Position numbers and translations under genes: made by a program. The notes under the pieces are model-generated. The model did not search any database. It saw only the letters and a list, made by a program, of their open reading frames with translations, and had not been told where the DNA came from. This document shows positions 9,817 through 20,183 of a stretch of 45,900 nt of DNA, piece after piece (the stretch's first letter is position 1; the number at the start of each line of letters is the position of its first letter). Source of the DNA: Clostridia bacterium (GTDB lineage Bacteria > Bacillota > Clostridia > Lachnospirales > Anaerotignaceae); NCBI GenBank assembly GCA_910575055.1, contig CAJTDC010000010.1, positions 1 through 45,900 on the forward strand. Reading direction: 5' to 3'.

Positions 9817-10173
9817 ATGGCAGAACTGAATTACATCAAAGTGGGAGATTACCTCATACCAGATTTGGAGATGGAGAGCGAGCAGGACAACAGGGAACTA
9901 GGCAAATATGGCTTGATGATGGGAGAATATCTCAAAAAGACAAACAGGGGCAAATACAACTCCATGCTGTTGATGGACAAACTTTGGAATCACCTTCTGG
10001 AAGTGGACGAAACAGCACAGCAGTACGAGGACAATCTGATAGAACAAATGATGAAAACAGAGGGCATAACAGAAAAATTGAAAGCCAACAATCAAATGGA
10101 ATGGGTACAGAAAATGAACAACACTCGCCAGAGAGCGGAGGAAATGGTCAGACAGGAAATGATATACATTTAA
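9817..10173 (+). CDS. tnpV: TnpV family protein, nested inside the helicase gene in another frame
   Basis: The 118-aa protein (MAELNYIKVGDYLIPDL, LGKYGLMMGEYLKK, LNLDKLWNHLLEVDETAQQ-like helix, ITEKLKANNQMEWVQKMNNTRQRAEE) is a clear TnpV, the small protein first named in Tn4451 and common in Clostridia ICEs. Its role is not established. It lies wholly inside the helicase ORF, in a different frame on the same strand. It has its own ribosome site: GAAGGGAG ends 8 nt before the ATG. The helicase frame over this stretch gives only low-complexity sequence rich in G, R, Q and S, as expected when the other frame is the selected one. TnpV-like identity is strong; expression is inferred. Confidence 0.8.
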   Translation: MAELNYIKVGDYLIPDLEMESEQDNRELGKYGLMMGEYLKKTNRGKYNSMLLMDKLWNHLLEVDETAQQYEDNLIEQMMKTEGITEKLKANNQMEWVQKMNNTRQRAEEMVRQEMIYI

Positions 10174-10622
10174 CTCCCCTTCCCCAATTTGTACATAGTT
10201 ATCCTAAAGAAATTGTATTAGGCTGTTTAGAACATAAAACATTTTTAAAAAAGGATTGGCAAGAAATTGCAGATTATTTTCAATATCATACAGACGAAAG
10301 TGAAAGAGCAGAATTTTTGAAAACAGCATATAAAAATGAAACATTACAAACAGACATCAATGGTGTGCATATTGGTTTTGAATATCGTCAAAGGGGATTA
10401 TTGTATTGGAGCGGAAAGGAACAAAATAAAATAACACAAAGTTTTATGACATGGGATTTTATACAAAAAGCAGTTACACTACTATTAAAAATACAGAAAA
10501 AAGTTCACAATATTCCTACTATAAAACAACAAACGGAAAATATAGAAAAAGCAGAACAGCAACAACGTTCTGCTTTTTTTGTTGCAGAAAAAAATGTAGA
10601 ACAACTTTCGCTTGATTTACAG

Positions 10623-11313
10623 CCATCACAAGAGCATAAAATACTTCATGAAGAAACAGAGCAACCGCAAACATTGTATGTACAGCAACAACAAGAAAAA
10701 AATGAACAGTTACAACAGCCTAATATAGAACAATCTAATGAAGAAAATAACGAAAGCAACACTATTTTACAACCACAGCCATCACAAGAAAATAAAACAT
10801 CTCATGAAGAAACAAAGCAATCGCAAACATTGTATATACAACAGCAACAAGAAAAAAATGAACAGTTACAACAACCTAATATAGAACAATCTAATGAAGA
10901 AAATAACGAAAGCAACACTATTTTACAACCACAGCCATCACAAGAGTATGACATATCCGCTGAAGAAACAGAGCAATCACAAATATTGTATATACAACAG
11001 CAACAAGAAAAAAATGAACAGTTACAACAACCTAATATAGAACAATCTAATGAAGAAAATAACGAAAGCAACACTATTTTACAACCACAGCCATCACAAG
11101 AGTATGACATATTCGCTGAAGAAACAGAGCAACCGCAAACATTGTATGTACAGCAACAACAAGAAAAAAATGAACAGTTACAACAGCCTAATATAGAACA
11201 ATCTAATGAAGAAAATAACGAAAGCAACACTATTTTACAACCACAGCCATCACAAGAAAATAAAACATCTCATGAAGAAACAGAACAATCACAAATATTG
11301 TATATACAGCCTT
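10623..11313 (+). repeat. Four and a half tandem 156-bp repeats in the helicase gene
   Basis: Units start at 10623, 10779, 10935, 11091 and 11247 (the last partial). Each encodes 52 residues starting PSQE and containing QQQQEKNEQLQQPNIEQ and SNEENNESNTILQPQ. The long central part is almost identical at DNA level in all units. Variable positions are confined to the first ~20 residues, and unit 4 shares the variants of unit 1. The array forms a flexible acidic/Q-rich linker between domains and keeps the reading frame. The near-identity points to recent expansion or exchange between units. Confidence 0.95.
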
Positions 11314-14300
11314 CCCCACAAAAAATGGAACAGTTGCAGTATGATGATTTAAAACAAAAGTATACAGATTATTTCATTGGTATAGATATAGAAGGGGTTT
11401 ATCAATTTTATGGTAAAGATGCTGAAATCATTGCTGAACAGTTAAACAGAGAAACTATTAAAAATATGGGAGAAAGTGTTGCTTTAAAAATTCCTTTAGA
11501 TTTAGAAGAAATTAAAGTATTACTCCAGAAACAAAATATCATATTAACAGATAAAAAAGAATATATTCCTTTGATAAATACAATAGAATTAGAGAACAGA
11601 CCATTTCAATTTGATGGCATAAATTTTGATACTGGAAATGTTGTATTACGTGATTTAGAAATGAGTGGCATATTCCCACTATTTCGAGAAGAAAAAATTT
11701 CTTTTGTTAGAGAACAAATAGAAAAGCAAATGCAAGAAATAAAAGAAAAACAAAAAGCAAGTGCAAAACAAAATATTGATGTTTCAAAAAAACAACAAAA
11801 AACAGAAAAGATAAATTTTCATATTACGAATGATTTTAATATTTCTGGAGGCAAAAAAACAAAGTATCAGCAAAATGTGGCAGCAATTCGCTTGTTAAAA
11901 GAATTAGAAAAAGAAAATAAACTTGCAAATACAGAACAACAACAAATTCTTTCTAAATATGTTGGCTGGGGAGGACTTGCAGAAGCATTTGACAGTCAAA
12001 ATGAAAAATGGGCAAAAGAATATGCAGAATTAAAAGAAATATTGACTCCTGAAGAATACACTCTTGCAAAAGCAAGCACGCTAAATGCTCATTATACAAG
12101 CACTGTTGTTATAAAAGCGATGTATCAAGCCATTGAACATATGGATTTGAAATTTAAAAATATATTAGAGCCTTCTTGCGGTATTGCTAACTTTTTCGGG
12201 CTTGCTCCACAAAGTTTAAAAGATGTTTCTATGTATGGTGTAGAACTAGACAGCATAACAGGCAGAATTGCAAAACAGCTTTATCAAAAGGCAAATATTA
12301 CAATAAATAGTTTTGAAAAAACAAATTTTAAAGATAACTTTTTTGATATGGCAATAGGAAATGTACCTTTTGGCAGTTATAAAGTCATGGACAAAAAGTA
12401 TGATAAATACAACTTTTTGATACATGACTACTTTTTTATCAAAACATTAGACAAAGTAAAAACAGGTGGTATTGTTGCATTTATCACAAGTAAAGGAACA
12501 TTAGACAAAGAAAATGACAGTGTAAGAAAATACTTGTCAGAAAGAGCCGATTTATTAGGAGCAATTCGATTACCCAACAATGCTTTTTTTGAAAATGCTG
12601 GTACAGAAGTTACTACAGATATATTGTTTTTGCAAAAAAGAGAAACTCCCCCAGAAAAACAACCAAGCTGGGTGCAGACAGGCACATTGGAAAATGGTAT
12701 TACAGTAAACAATTATTTTATAGAACATCCTTATATGATATTGGGAAAAATGTCTTATTGGAATAATATGTATGGCAATGAAAAAGAAACGGCTTGTTTG
12801 CCATTAGAAGGTGCAGTATTAGAAAAACAATTACAGAAAGCAATTACAAGTATTGTTTTGCCGAATAAAACATTATTTCAAACAGTTGAAATGGAAGAAC
12901 TGGAAGAAGAAATAGAAACAATACCCGCTGATGAAAGTGTTAGAAATTTCAGTTATACAGTTGTGGAAGGAAAAGAAGATATTTTTTTTAGAGAAAATGA
13001 TTTTATGTATGCTGTTCCATTAAAAGATACTGAGAAAAAAAGAGTTAAAGCTATGATTGATATTCGTGATAGTACAAGAAAATTGATTGAATTGCAGTTA
13101 AATGGAAAAAATGAACAGGAAATTATAGCAGAACAACAACATTTAAACAGTATTTATGATGTTTTTAAAATAAAATATGATGTTATCAATGGCAAAACAA
13201 ATAAAAAATTGTTTCAAAAAGACTCCTCCTATCCCCTACTCTGTTCTTTAGAAATAATTGACGAATATGGAAAACTGGAAAGAAAAGCAGATATGTTTAC
13301 CAAAAGAACCATACAAAAATATGAGCCAATTACTCATGTAGATACTGCCATAGACGCACTTGCAGTATCTATATCAGAAAAGGCTTGTGTAGATATTGGT
13401 TTTATGGCTGGTTTGATGGGTGGAAGTGAAAAAGCAGAACAAGTGATAAATGATTTAAAAGGACTGATATTTAAAACACCTCAAAGTGGTACAATATCAG
13501 AAAATAGTGACACTGGCTGGCAAACAGCAGATGAATATTTATCTGGCAATGTTAGAATGAAATTAGAACAAGCACAAAAAATGGCAGAACAATATCCCGA
13601 ATTTGAAAGCAATGTGACAGCATTGGAAAAAGTACAACCAAAAGATTTAGAAGCGTCAGAAATTGAAGTGCGTATTGCTACATCATGGATAGAGCCAGAA
13701 TATTACAAACAATTCTTATTTGAATTGCTTGAAACACCAATGTATTATAGATATAGCGATATTGATGTAATGCGTTCTGTCACTACAAATACATGGAATG
13801 TCAAAGGAAAAAGTGTGGATTCTGGCAATACTCATGCTACTGTAACATATGGTACAGCCAGAATGAATGCTTATACTATATTTGAAAAAACACTCAATCA
13901 GCAAGACATTAAAATATATGACACAAAAATAGAGGACGATGTAGAGAAAAAAGTATTAAATGTCAAAGAAACAACCATTGTTCAACAAAAGCAGGAAGCA
14001 ATGGAACAGGCATTTCAGGAATGGATATGGAAAGACCCTCAAAGAAGAAGAATACTTTGCGAAAAATACAATAGGATATTCAATTCTACTGTACCACGAA
14101 AATATGATGGTAGCCATATTACTTTTGTAGGAATGAATCCAGAAATTACATTGCAGCCACACAAAAAAAATGGTGTGGCTCGTGTGCTTTATGGACAAAA
14201 TACGTTACTTGCCTATTGCGTAGGAAGTGGCAAGACGTTCACAATGGCTGCTGCTGCAATGGAAAGTAAAAGGCTTGGGCTTTGCCAAAAAAGTATGTTT

Positions 14301-16756
14301 GTTGTGCCTAATCATTTGACAGAACAATGGGGCAGAGAATTTTTACAACTCTACACAGGAGCAAATATATTAGTTGCAACAAAAAAAGATTTTGAACCGC
14401 TCAACAGAAAAAAGTTTTGTTCTCGTATTGCTACTGGAGAATATGACGCTGTTATTATAGGACATACACAGTTTGAAAAAATTCCCCTATCAAAACAAAG
14501 GCAAAAGCAAAATATACAACAGCAATTAGACGATATAGAAAACGGTATAAAAGAATTAAAAGCTGAAAGAGCAGAACGTTTTCAAATAAAACAGTTAGAA
14601 AAAACAAAAAAAAATTTAGAAGCAAAATTAGAAAAATTAAATGATGATACTAAAAAAGATGATGTGATTACATTTGAAGAATTAGGCATTGACAGGCTAT
14701 TTGTTGACGAGGCACATAATTACAAGAACCTTTTTTTATATACAAAAATGAGAAATGTAGCAGGGATTTCTCAAACAGAGGCACAAAAATCAAGTGATAT
14801 GTATGCGAAATGTCGCTATTTAGATGAAATAACAGAAGGCAAAGGTGTCACATTTGCAACAGGAACGCCTATATCGAATTCCATAACTGAATTATACACT
14901 ATGATGAAATATTTGCAATATGATATGTTAGAACAGAATAACATGACATTTTTTGATTGCTGGGCAGCAGACTTTGGAGAAAAAGTGACTGTACTGGAAA
15001 TTGCTCCAGAAGGAACGGGATTTCGTTTCAAAACCCGTTTTGCAAGATTTTATAATCTTCCTGAATTGATGAATTTGTGGAAAGAAGCGACAGACATACA
15101 AACAGCGGATATGCTAAAACTTCCTGTTCCAGAAGTGGAATATATTACAGTGCAGACAGAGCCAAGCCAAATACAAAAAGATATGGTGAAAAAATTGGGA
15201 AAAAGAGCAGACAAAGTTAGAAAGCGACAAGTAGATGTCAAAATAGACAATTTGCTTTCTATCACAAATGGTGGCAGAAAATTAGCACTTGACCAAAGAC
15301 TCATGAACCCCCTTTTACCTGATGACCCTGACAGCAAAGTCAATGCCTGTGTCAAAAATGTATTTGAAATGTGGCAAAAAAGTAGTGCAGTAAAAGGAAC
15401 ACAAATCATATTTTGTGACCAATCCACGCCTCACTATGATGGTAATTTTAATGTATATGATGATATGAAAAAGAAATTGATAGCAAAAGGCATACCAGAA
15501 AAAGAGATTGCTTTTATTCATGATATGAAAACAGAAGTACAGAAAGAGGAACTTTTTTCAAAAGTTAGAAAGGGAAAAATACGTGTATTATTTGGTAGCA
15601 CTTCTAAATTAGGTGTAGGAACAAATATACAAAAAAAGCTGATTGCTTCACACGATTTAGATTGTCCGTGGCGACCCGCTGACCTGGAACAGTGAATGGG
15701 TAGAATTTCCAGAAAAAGAAATAAAAACCAAAAAGTGAGTATATTTCGGTATGTGACAAAAGATACATTTGATTCGTACAACTGGACGCTAATTGAAAAC
15801 AAACAGCGTTTTATAGGACAGGTTATGACTTCTAAAAATCCTGCTCGTTCTGCAGAAGATATTGACAGTACTGCTCTTTCTTATGCAGAAATTAAATCTC
15901 TTACAACTGGTGATAAACGAATCAAAGAGAAAATGGACTTAGATGTACAGGTCAATAAGCTAAAACTTTTAAAAGCAAATCATACTTCACAATTATATTA
16001 TTTACAAGATAAAATTGCAATACAATATCCTAAAATGATAAAAAATAATGAGCAAATAATAGAACGATTGGAACAAGCTACTGCAATCGTTCAGCAATAT
16101 CCCAAACAGGAAAATGATTTTTCTATGACATTGCAACAAAGAAATTTTACAGAAAAAAAAGAAGCTGGAGAAAAAATTCTTTCTTTTTGCAAAACAATTA
16201 CAAGTACAGAGCAATCCCTTTTGATAGGAAGTTACAGAGGATTTGAAATGAAATTAAGTTTTCAGGGAAAGTATTTTGAAATTACTCTGGAACAGGCAAA
16301 CAACTACAGAATAGAGTTAGGTGAAGACGCTCTTGGAAATATTACAAGGATAAATAACGCTATAGATAATATTCCTCGTTTGTTAGAAAAGCAAAAAGAA
16401 AAGCTACAACAAATATATTCCGAAGTGGAAAAAACAAAAATAGAAATAGAAAAGCCTTTTTTGCAAGAGGAAGAATTAAAACAAAAAAGTAAAAGATTAG
16501 CAGAATTAAATGTAGAATTGGATATGGAACAGCCAAGAAATTCTACATCACAAAGTCAACAAAATGCAGAAAAAACAGAAAGCAAAACAGAAGAAAGACA
16601 AGAAAATCAGAAAAATTTTGACACAATAGCAGAACCAAAACAGCAAAATGAAATAGAGTCAGAAGTAAAAAAGCCATCTATATTAACTGCACTACACAAT
16701 TTTAAACCGAAAGAAAATACAACAGAAATCAAAAAACAAAGAGAGGTAGTATTATA

Positions 16757-17080
16757 ATGCAAAAAAGAAATATAGGACTTTACACTAAAGTTTCCGAAGA
16801 AGAAAAAAACATCATTTATGAAAAAATGAAATCAGCTAACACAAACAATATGAGAGGATATTTAAGAAAAATGGCAACAGAAGGATATATCATCTCTGTA
16901 GATATGAATAGCATAAAAGAACTTGTTATATTACTTCGTTCCATATCCAACAACATCAATCAAATTGCAAAAAGAACAAATGAAACAGGCAATTTTTATG
17001 CAGAAGAAATGAAAGAATTACAACAACAATATCAAAAGATATGGTGTTCTGTAGAACAAATTTTAAATCAATTTTCATAA
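16757..17080 (+). CDS. mobC: MobC-like relaxosome accessory protein
   Basis: This 107-aa protein has an N-terminal ribbon-helix-helix-like segment (VSEEEKNIIYEKMKSANTNNMRGYLRKMATEGYI). A conserved MobC core ISNNINQIAKRTNETG lies near residues 72-88, and a helical end follows. MobC proteins help the relaxase bind and melt oriT. The ATG overlaps the helicase stop (TAATG), and the relaxase gene follows 15 nt later, which fits a mob operon. Confidence 0.88.
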   Translation: MQKRNIGLYTKVSEEEKNIIYEKMKSANTNNMRGYLRKMATEGYIISVDMNSIKELVILLRSISNNINQIAKRTNETGNFYAEEMKELQQQYQKIWCSVEQILNQFS

Positions 17081-17095
17081 AAAAGGGGAAAATAT

Positions 17096-18464
17096 ATGGC
17101 AGTAGTTCACTTTAGCAACAGACATATTTCTCAAAATCAAACCATAAAAGAATGTATTCAATTTCATATTGATTATGCTAAAAATCCAGAAAAAACACAA
17201 AACGGATTGCTTGTGAGTGCCTATGAGTGCAACCCAGAAACAGCAACAGAAGAATTTTTAATCAACAAAAAAATGTATGAAATGATAACAAAAAGAAGTC
17301 AGCCAAAAGAAAGAGATAACATCAGTTATATGCTTATGCAGTCATTCAAACCAGATGAAATTACACCACAAAAGGCACATGAAATCGGTTATCAATTTGC
17401 CTATGAATTTACAAAAGGAGAACATCAATTTGTAATTTCTACACATACAGACAAAGACCATATTCATAATCATGTAGAAATAAATAGCACCTCATTAGAT
17501 TGCACACACAAGTTTAATGGTTACAAACAATGGGGCAGAGCAGCACAAAAGTTGAGCGATAAAATTTGTAAAGAGTATGCCCTTTCCACTATAAAACAAC
17601 CACAGCAAAAAGGCGAAAAATACATAGAATGGAAAGCAAGAAAATAAAAGCTGGAAACAAGTATTAAAAAATACAATAGATGTTACCATTCCTCAAAGCA
17701 AAGATTTTGAAAATTTTATTGAAAATATGAGAAAACAAGGCTATGAAGTAAAACAGGGAAAACAAATTTCATTTAGAGCAGCAGAACAAAATCGCTTTAC
17801 AAGAATGAAAACTTTGGGTGCAGAATATACTGAAATTGCTGTTGCAGAAAAAATAAAATTGCAACAATCTCAATCAAATTCAATTAAAAAAAGTATCACT
17901 TCTTTTATTGATATAGAGCAAAAAAAGAAAGATGGAAAAGGTGCAGCTTATGAGCAATGGGCAAAAATATTTAATGTAAAGCAAGCTGCAAATACCGTAA
18001 ATTTTTTAACAGAAAACAATATAGATTATCAAAAATTAGAACAAAAAATACAGTATCGCACAAAGCAATTTAATGAAATATCCAGTCAATTAAAACAAAA
18101 AGAAAAGCAGATAAAAGAAGTTTTAGAGTTAAAAACGAACATCATTTATTACGCTAGAACCATTGATATTTATAAGCAATATCAAAAAGCAAAAGACAAA
18201 CAAAAATTCAAAAAAGAATATAATGAGGACATCATAAAGTACGAAAAAGCAAAAGTATTTTTTGAAAAAACCAATCAAAAAAGACTTCCAAAAGTGAAAG
18301 AATTACAGCAACAATATCAAAATTTATTAGCAGAAAAACAGCAACTCTATCAACAATATACAACAGCAAAAAAAGAAATGTTGGAGTATCAAACGGCAAA
18401 ACAGAACATGGACAAACTGCTCCAAACGGAACAAAAAAAATTAGAAAAAGACCAAGAAATATAA
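17096..18464 (+). pseudogene. Relaxase (MobP-type), broken by a 1-nt frameshift
   Basis: The relaxase would nick oriT and pilot the transferred strand. The first frame (17096-17647) carries the N-terminal fold and the metal-binding histidines HTDKDHIHNHVEIN near residues 117-130. It stops after YIEWKARK. The next frame resumes immediately with KSWKQVLKNTIDVTIPQSKDFENF and GYEVKQGKQISFRAAEQNRFTRMKTLG, continuing to a coiled-coil C-terminus at 18464. Deleting one base, the T in AAAATAAAAGC at about 17646, restores a 455-aa protein. The catalytic N-terminal part could still be made alone. The break is either a real mutation or a sequencing error next to an A-rich run. Confidence 0.88.
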
Positions 18465-18470
18465 CAAAAT

Positions 18471-18508
18471 GGGAAAACAATTTGATGTTGTTTTCCCTCT
18501 TTTTTTTG
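18471..18508 (+). terminator. Rho-independent terminator after the relaxase
   Basis: GGGAAAACAA pairs with TTGTTTTCCC across a 7-nt loop and is followed by CTCTTTTTTTT. It ends the mob operon. Confidence 0.92.
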
Positions 18509-18546
18509 TTCGATTTTTATGGTTTTTGCCACGCTGAAAGCGTTTT

Positions 18547-18646
18547 ACAAATTTTAAAAAAATTTGTACTAGGGGTTTGGGGCATTCCCCAACAAGCATG
18601 GAAAGGGATATCCCTTTCCCCTGCTTGCAATAGGCGTAATCCGCCT
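18547..18646. other. Hairpin cluster downstream of the relaxase, candidate oriT
   Basis: Four inverted repeats lie within 100 bp in an otherwise plain AT-rich gap. They are TACAAATTT/AAATTTGTA (18546-18568), GGGG..CCCC within GGGGTTTGGGGCATTCCCC (18572-18590), the perfect 18-bp palindrome GAAAGGGATATCCCTTTC (18601-18618) and AGGCG/CGCCT (18632-18646). AACAAGCA and CTGCTTGCAA sit between and after them. The segment is GC-richer than its surroundings and follows mobC and relaxase. A second copy of the layout occurs in reverse orientation at 44778-44875. Origin of transfer is an inference. The remaining gap to 18830 is AT-rich without a gene. Confidence 0.5.
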
Positions 18647-18830
18647 TTGTATGCACTTTTTTATATTCTGATTATTTTTTAAATTTGCTTGGAAATTTGA
18701 AAAAAAGTTCAAAAAAATTTTAGTTACTTTATTTAAAAATAAATTTTACTAAATTCAATTAATCGACTACTTTTATTTCTTAATAAGATACAAAAAAATA
18801 CAAAAATATAAAAATTTTTTCAAAATTTAG

Positions 18831-18858
18831 TTGCTAAAACAACTCCACATTCATCTTT
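18831..18858 (+). promoter_or_regulatory. TcdR/UviA-type promoter of the sigma gene
   Basis: TTGCTA (18831-18836), a 16-nt spacer, then ATCTTT (18853-18858). The same two boxes and spacing precede the leaderless cargo genes, so the sigma factor probably activates its own gene, as TcdR does. The leader to the start codon is short (about 40 nt). Confidence 0.65.
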
Positions 18859-18906
18859 ACCAGTTAAAGAAAAAATTCCTAACAGAAATGGACAGGTGAG
18901 ATGAAT

Positions 18907-19470
18907 ATGGAAGTAAAAAGTTTATACGATTGTATCGTAAAAGCAAAAAATAATGATAAAGAAAGTATGCTTGCATTGTGCCAAAAATTTGAACCGTTGC
19001 TAAAAAAGTATTGCTGGCTTTTATCTTATGAAGATGCTTACAACGATTTAATGGAAACATTTTTACATACTATCATGAAAATTCCTATAGAGAAAAAACA
19101 GTTTTATGAGGATAAATATATTTTATCTTATATCAAAACTTCTATTTATCATGAATTCATACGATTAAACAAAAAGCAGGAAGAATATGAAAATAAAATT
19201 TGTTTTTTAAAGGAAGAAACATCATTTGATAATATTTTAATAGATGAAAGTTTCAATGATTCTGTAAAAGACATATTGTTTTTTATAGACATAAAACAAT
19301 ATCTAACAAAAAAAGAATGCTTATTACTTGAATTAAAAATAGTAGAAGGATTTTCAGATGGAGAGATTGCTGCAATGCTGCATATATCAAGACAAGCTGT
19401 AAACAAACAAATAAATAAAATGAAGAAAAAACTAAAAACATTTTTAGACTTTAGAGAAAAAAGAAATTAA
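18907..19470 (+). CDS. Group-5 (TcdR/UviA/BotR-like) sigma factor
   Basis: The 187-aa protein has a sigma region 2-like half (YDCIVKAKNNDKESMLALCQKFEPLLKKYCWLLSYEDAYNDLMETFLHTIMKI, with LSYIKTSIYHEFIRLNKK). It ends in a region 4 helix-turn-helix (LTKKECLLLELKIVEGFSDGEIAAMLHISRQAVNKQINKMKKKLK). There is no region 1 or 3. Size and layout match the alternative sigma factors that drive clostridial toxin and bacteriocin genes. The next gene is a holin-like protein, the usual partner of uviA and tcdR. ATG 18907 is preferred to 18901 because AGGTGAG then has normal spacing. The assignment to this group rests on pattern, context and promoters, not on alignment. Confidence 0.7.
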   Translation: MEVKSLYDCIVKAKNNDKESMLALCQKFEPLLKKYCWLLSYEDAYNDLMETFLHTIMKIPIEKKQFYEDKYILSYIKTSIYHEFIRLNKKQEEYENKICFLKEETSFDNILIDESFNDSVKDILFFIDIKQYLTKKECLLLELKIVEGFSDGEIAAMLHISRQAVNKQINKMKKKLKTFLDFREKRN

Positions 19471-19482
19471 TTTAAGGAGGTG

Positions 19483-19545
19483 ATGAAACCATTTTTTTCA
19501 TGTAATTTTTTAGAAAAAATTACAAATAGAGTAACAAGGAGGTGA
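19483..19545 (+). CDS. Possible 20-aa leader ORF before the holin gene
   Basis: ATG at 19483 sits just after a near-perfect AAGGAGGTGAT ribosome site and reads MKPFFSCNFLEKITNRVTRR, then TGA. The stop lies inside the AAGGAGGTGA ribosome site of the next gene, and a hairpin (GTAATTTTT/AAAAATTAC) sits inside the ORF. The spacing of ribosome site to ATG is only 2 nt, so translation is uncertain. It could be a translational-coupling device for the holin-like protein. Confidence 0.3.
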   Translation: MKPFFSCNFLEKITNRVTRR

Positions 19546-19551
19546 ACAAAA

Positions 19552-19956
19552 ATGACAACAAATGAAACAGAACTACTTAACAACATGATTCAAAAAACAG
19601 ATAGTATATTGATTATTTTCTTTATATTAATGATGATGGCTTGCATATTAGTGTTGATACCATTTTATAAAATTATATCTAAAAATAAAGCAGATAAGGA
19701 AGAAACAGAAGCTGCACGACTGGATAAATATATGCAGAGAGAATCTGAATTGCTGGAAGTAATTACAAAAAATACAGAAGTAATTTCAGAATTAAAAGCA
19801 CTTTTTGAAGCAACCATACATAATTTTTCAGCATCAAATGATAAATTAAATGAACGCTTTACTGCAGTTGATGACAAAGTAGACAAAGTAGTTACACAAG
19901 TAAATGTTTTGGATACAAAAGTTGACCAGTTAAGAAAAAAAGATTTAAAAAAATAA
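19552..19956 (+). CDS. Holin-like small membrane protein (BhlA/UviB-like)
   Basis: The 134-aa protein has a short polar N-terminus, one strongly hydrophobic membrane segment (about residues 19-41, ILIIFFILMMMACILVLIPFY) and a long charged C-terminal coiled coil ending KVVTQVNVLDTKVDQLRKKDLKK. The BhlA/UviB holin-like family has this layout, though usually shorter. Its place directly behind a TcdR/UviA-like sigma gene, with no terminator between, matches uviA-uviB and tcdR-tcdE loci, where such proteins help leaderless proteins leave the cell. A strong AAGGAGGTG precedes the ATG. It could instead be a generic coiled-coil membrane protein; only context supports holin function. Confidence 0.55.
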   Translation: MTTNETELLNNMIQKTDSILIIFFILMMMACILVLIPFYKIISKNKADKEETEAARLDKYMQRESELLEVITKNTEVISELKALFEATIHNFSASNDKLNERFTAVDDKVDKVVTQVNVLDTKVDQLRKKDLKK

Positions 19957-19965
19957 AAGTTTAAG

Positions 19966-19993
19966 TTTACAAATTTATCCTTTTTTCTTCTTT
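19966..19993 (+). promoter_or_regulatory. Distal TcdR/UviA-type promoter, cargo gene 1
   Basis: TTTACA (19966-19971), 16 nt, TTCTTT (19988-19993). The palindrome TAACCGGTTA (20002-20011) lies at the expected transcription start. The same arrangement is found 120 bp downstream and in cargo gene 2. Confidence 0.6.
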
Positions 19994-20093
19994 CTAGTAT
20001 ATAACCGGTTACAAAACAGAGAAATTATTTTGATACTTAAATTACTGTTTTTAATTTTAAACCAAAAAATTTTTAAAAAATTTAAAATTTAGG

Positions 20094-20140
20094 TTTACAA
20101 AATCAATTTCTATTTCTCTTTATATAGCATAACCGGTTAT
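20094..20140 (+). promoter_or_regulatory. Proximal TcdR/UviA-type promoter with palindrome, cargo gene 1
   Basis: TTTACA (20094-20099), 16 nt, CTCTTT (20116-20121). The perfect palindrome ATAACCGGTTAT follows at 20129-20140, right at the predicted start of transcription. It could be an operator or a short 5' RNA structure. Confidence 0.7.
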
Positions 20141-20183
20141 AAAAAGAAATTTTCAAAAAGAAGAAAAAGAAAGGATGATTAAA

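Larger units (their letters stand above)
8964..16757 (+). pseudogene. Giant DNA methylase-helicase (SNF2/DEAH type), interrupted by one stop codon
   Basis: Without the internal stop this would be a 2597-aa protein of the ICE type fusing an N6-adenine methylase-like domain with an SF2 helicase. The N-terminal region has an ArdC-like IPIWNKKM segment. A Q/E-rich repeat region spans about 553-783. The methylase-like part has SCGIANFFG and AIGNVPFG (near 1133). The helicase has VGSGKT (near 1752), VDEAHNYKN (near 1911), FATGTPISNS and the C-terminal lobe. At 15693-15695 the codon after WRPADLEQ is TGA; homologues have arginine there (QRxGR, motif VI). The same frame continues uninterrupted to 16757, so one C-to-T change (CGA to TGA) explains it. 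ATG 8964 follows AAGGAG at 7 nt. A truncated product would lack motif VI. The 3' end overlaps mobC by 1 nt. Confidence 0.88.

Noticed and set aside
10623-11313. Regular repeats that could suggest a CRISPR array
   Set aside because: The units are 156 bp, translate in frame inside the helicase gene, and show no short-repeat/unique-spacer structure.
15693-15695. TGA as a selenocysteine or recoded codon
   Set aside because: The homologous position is arginine, no selenocysteine element is visible downstream, and CGA to TGA is a single common transition.
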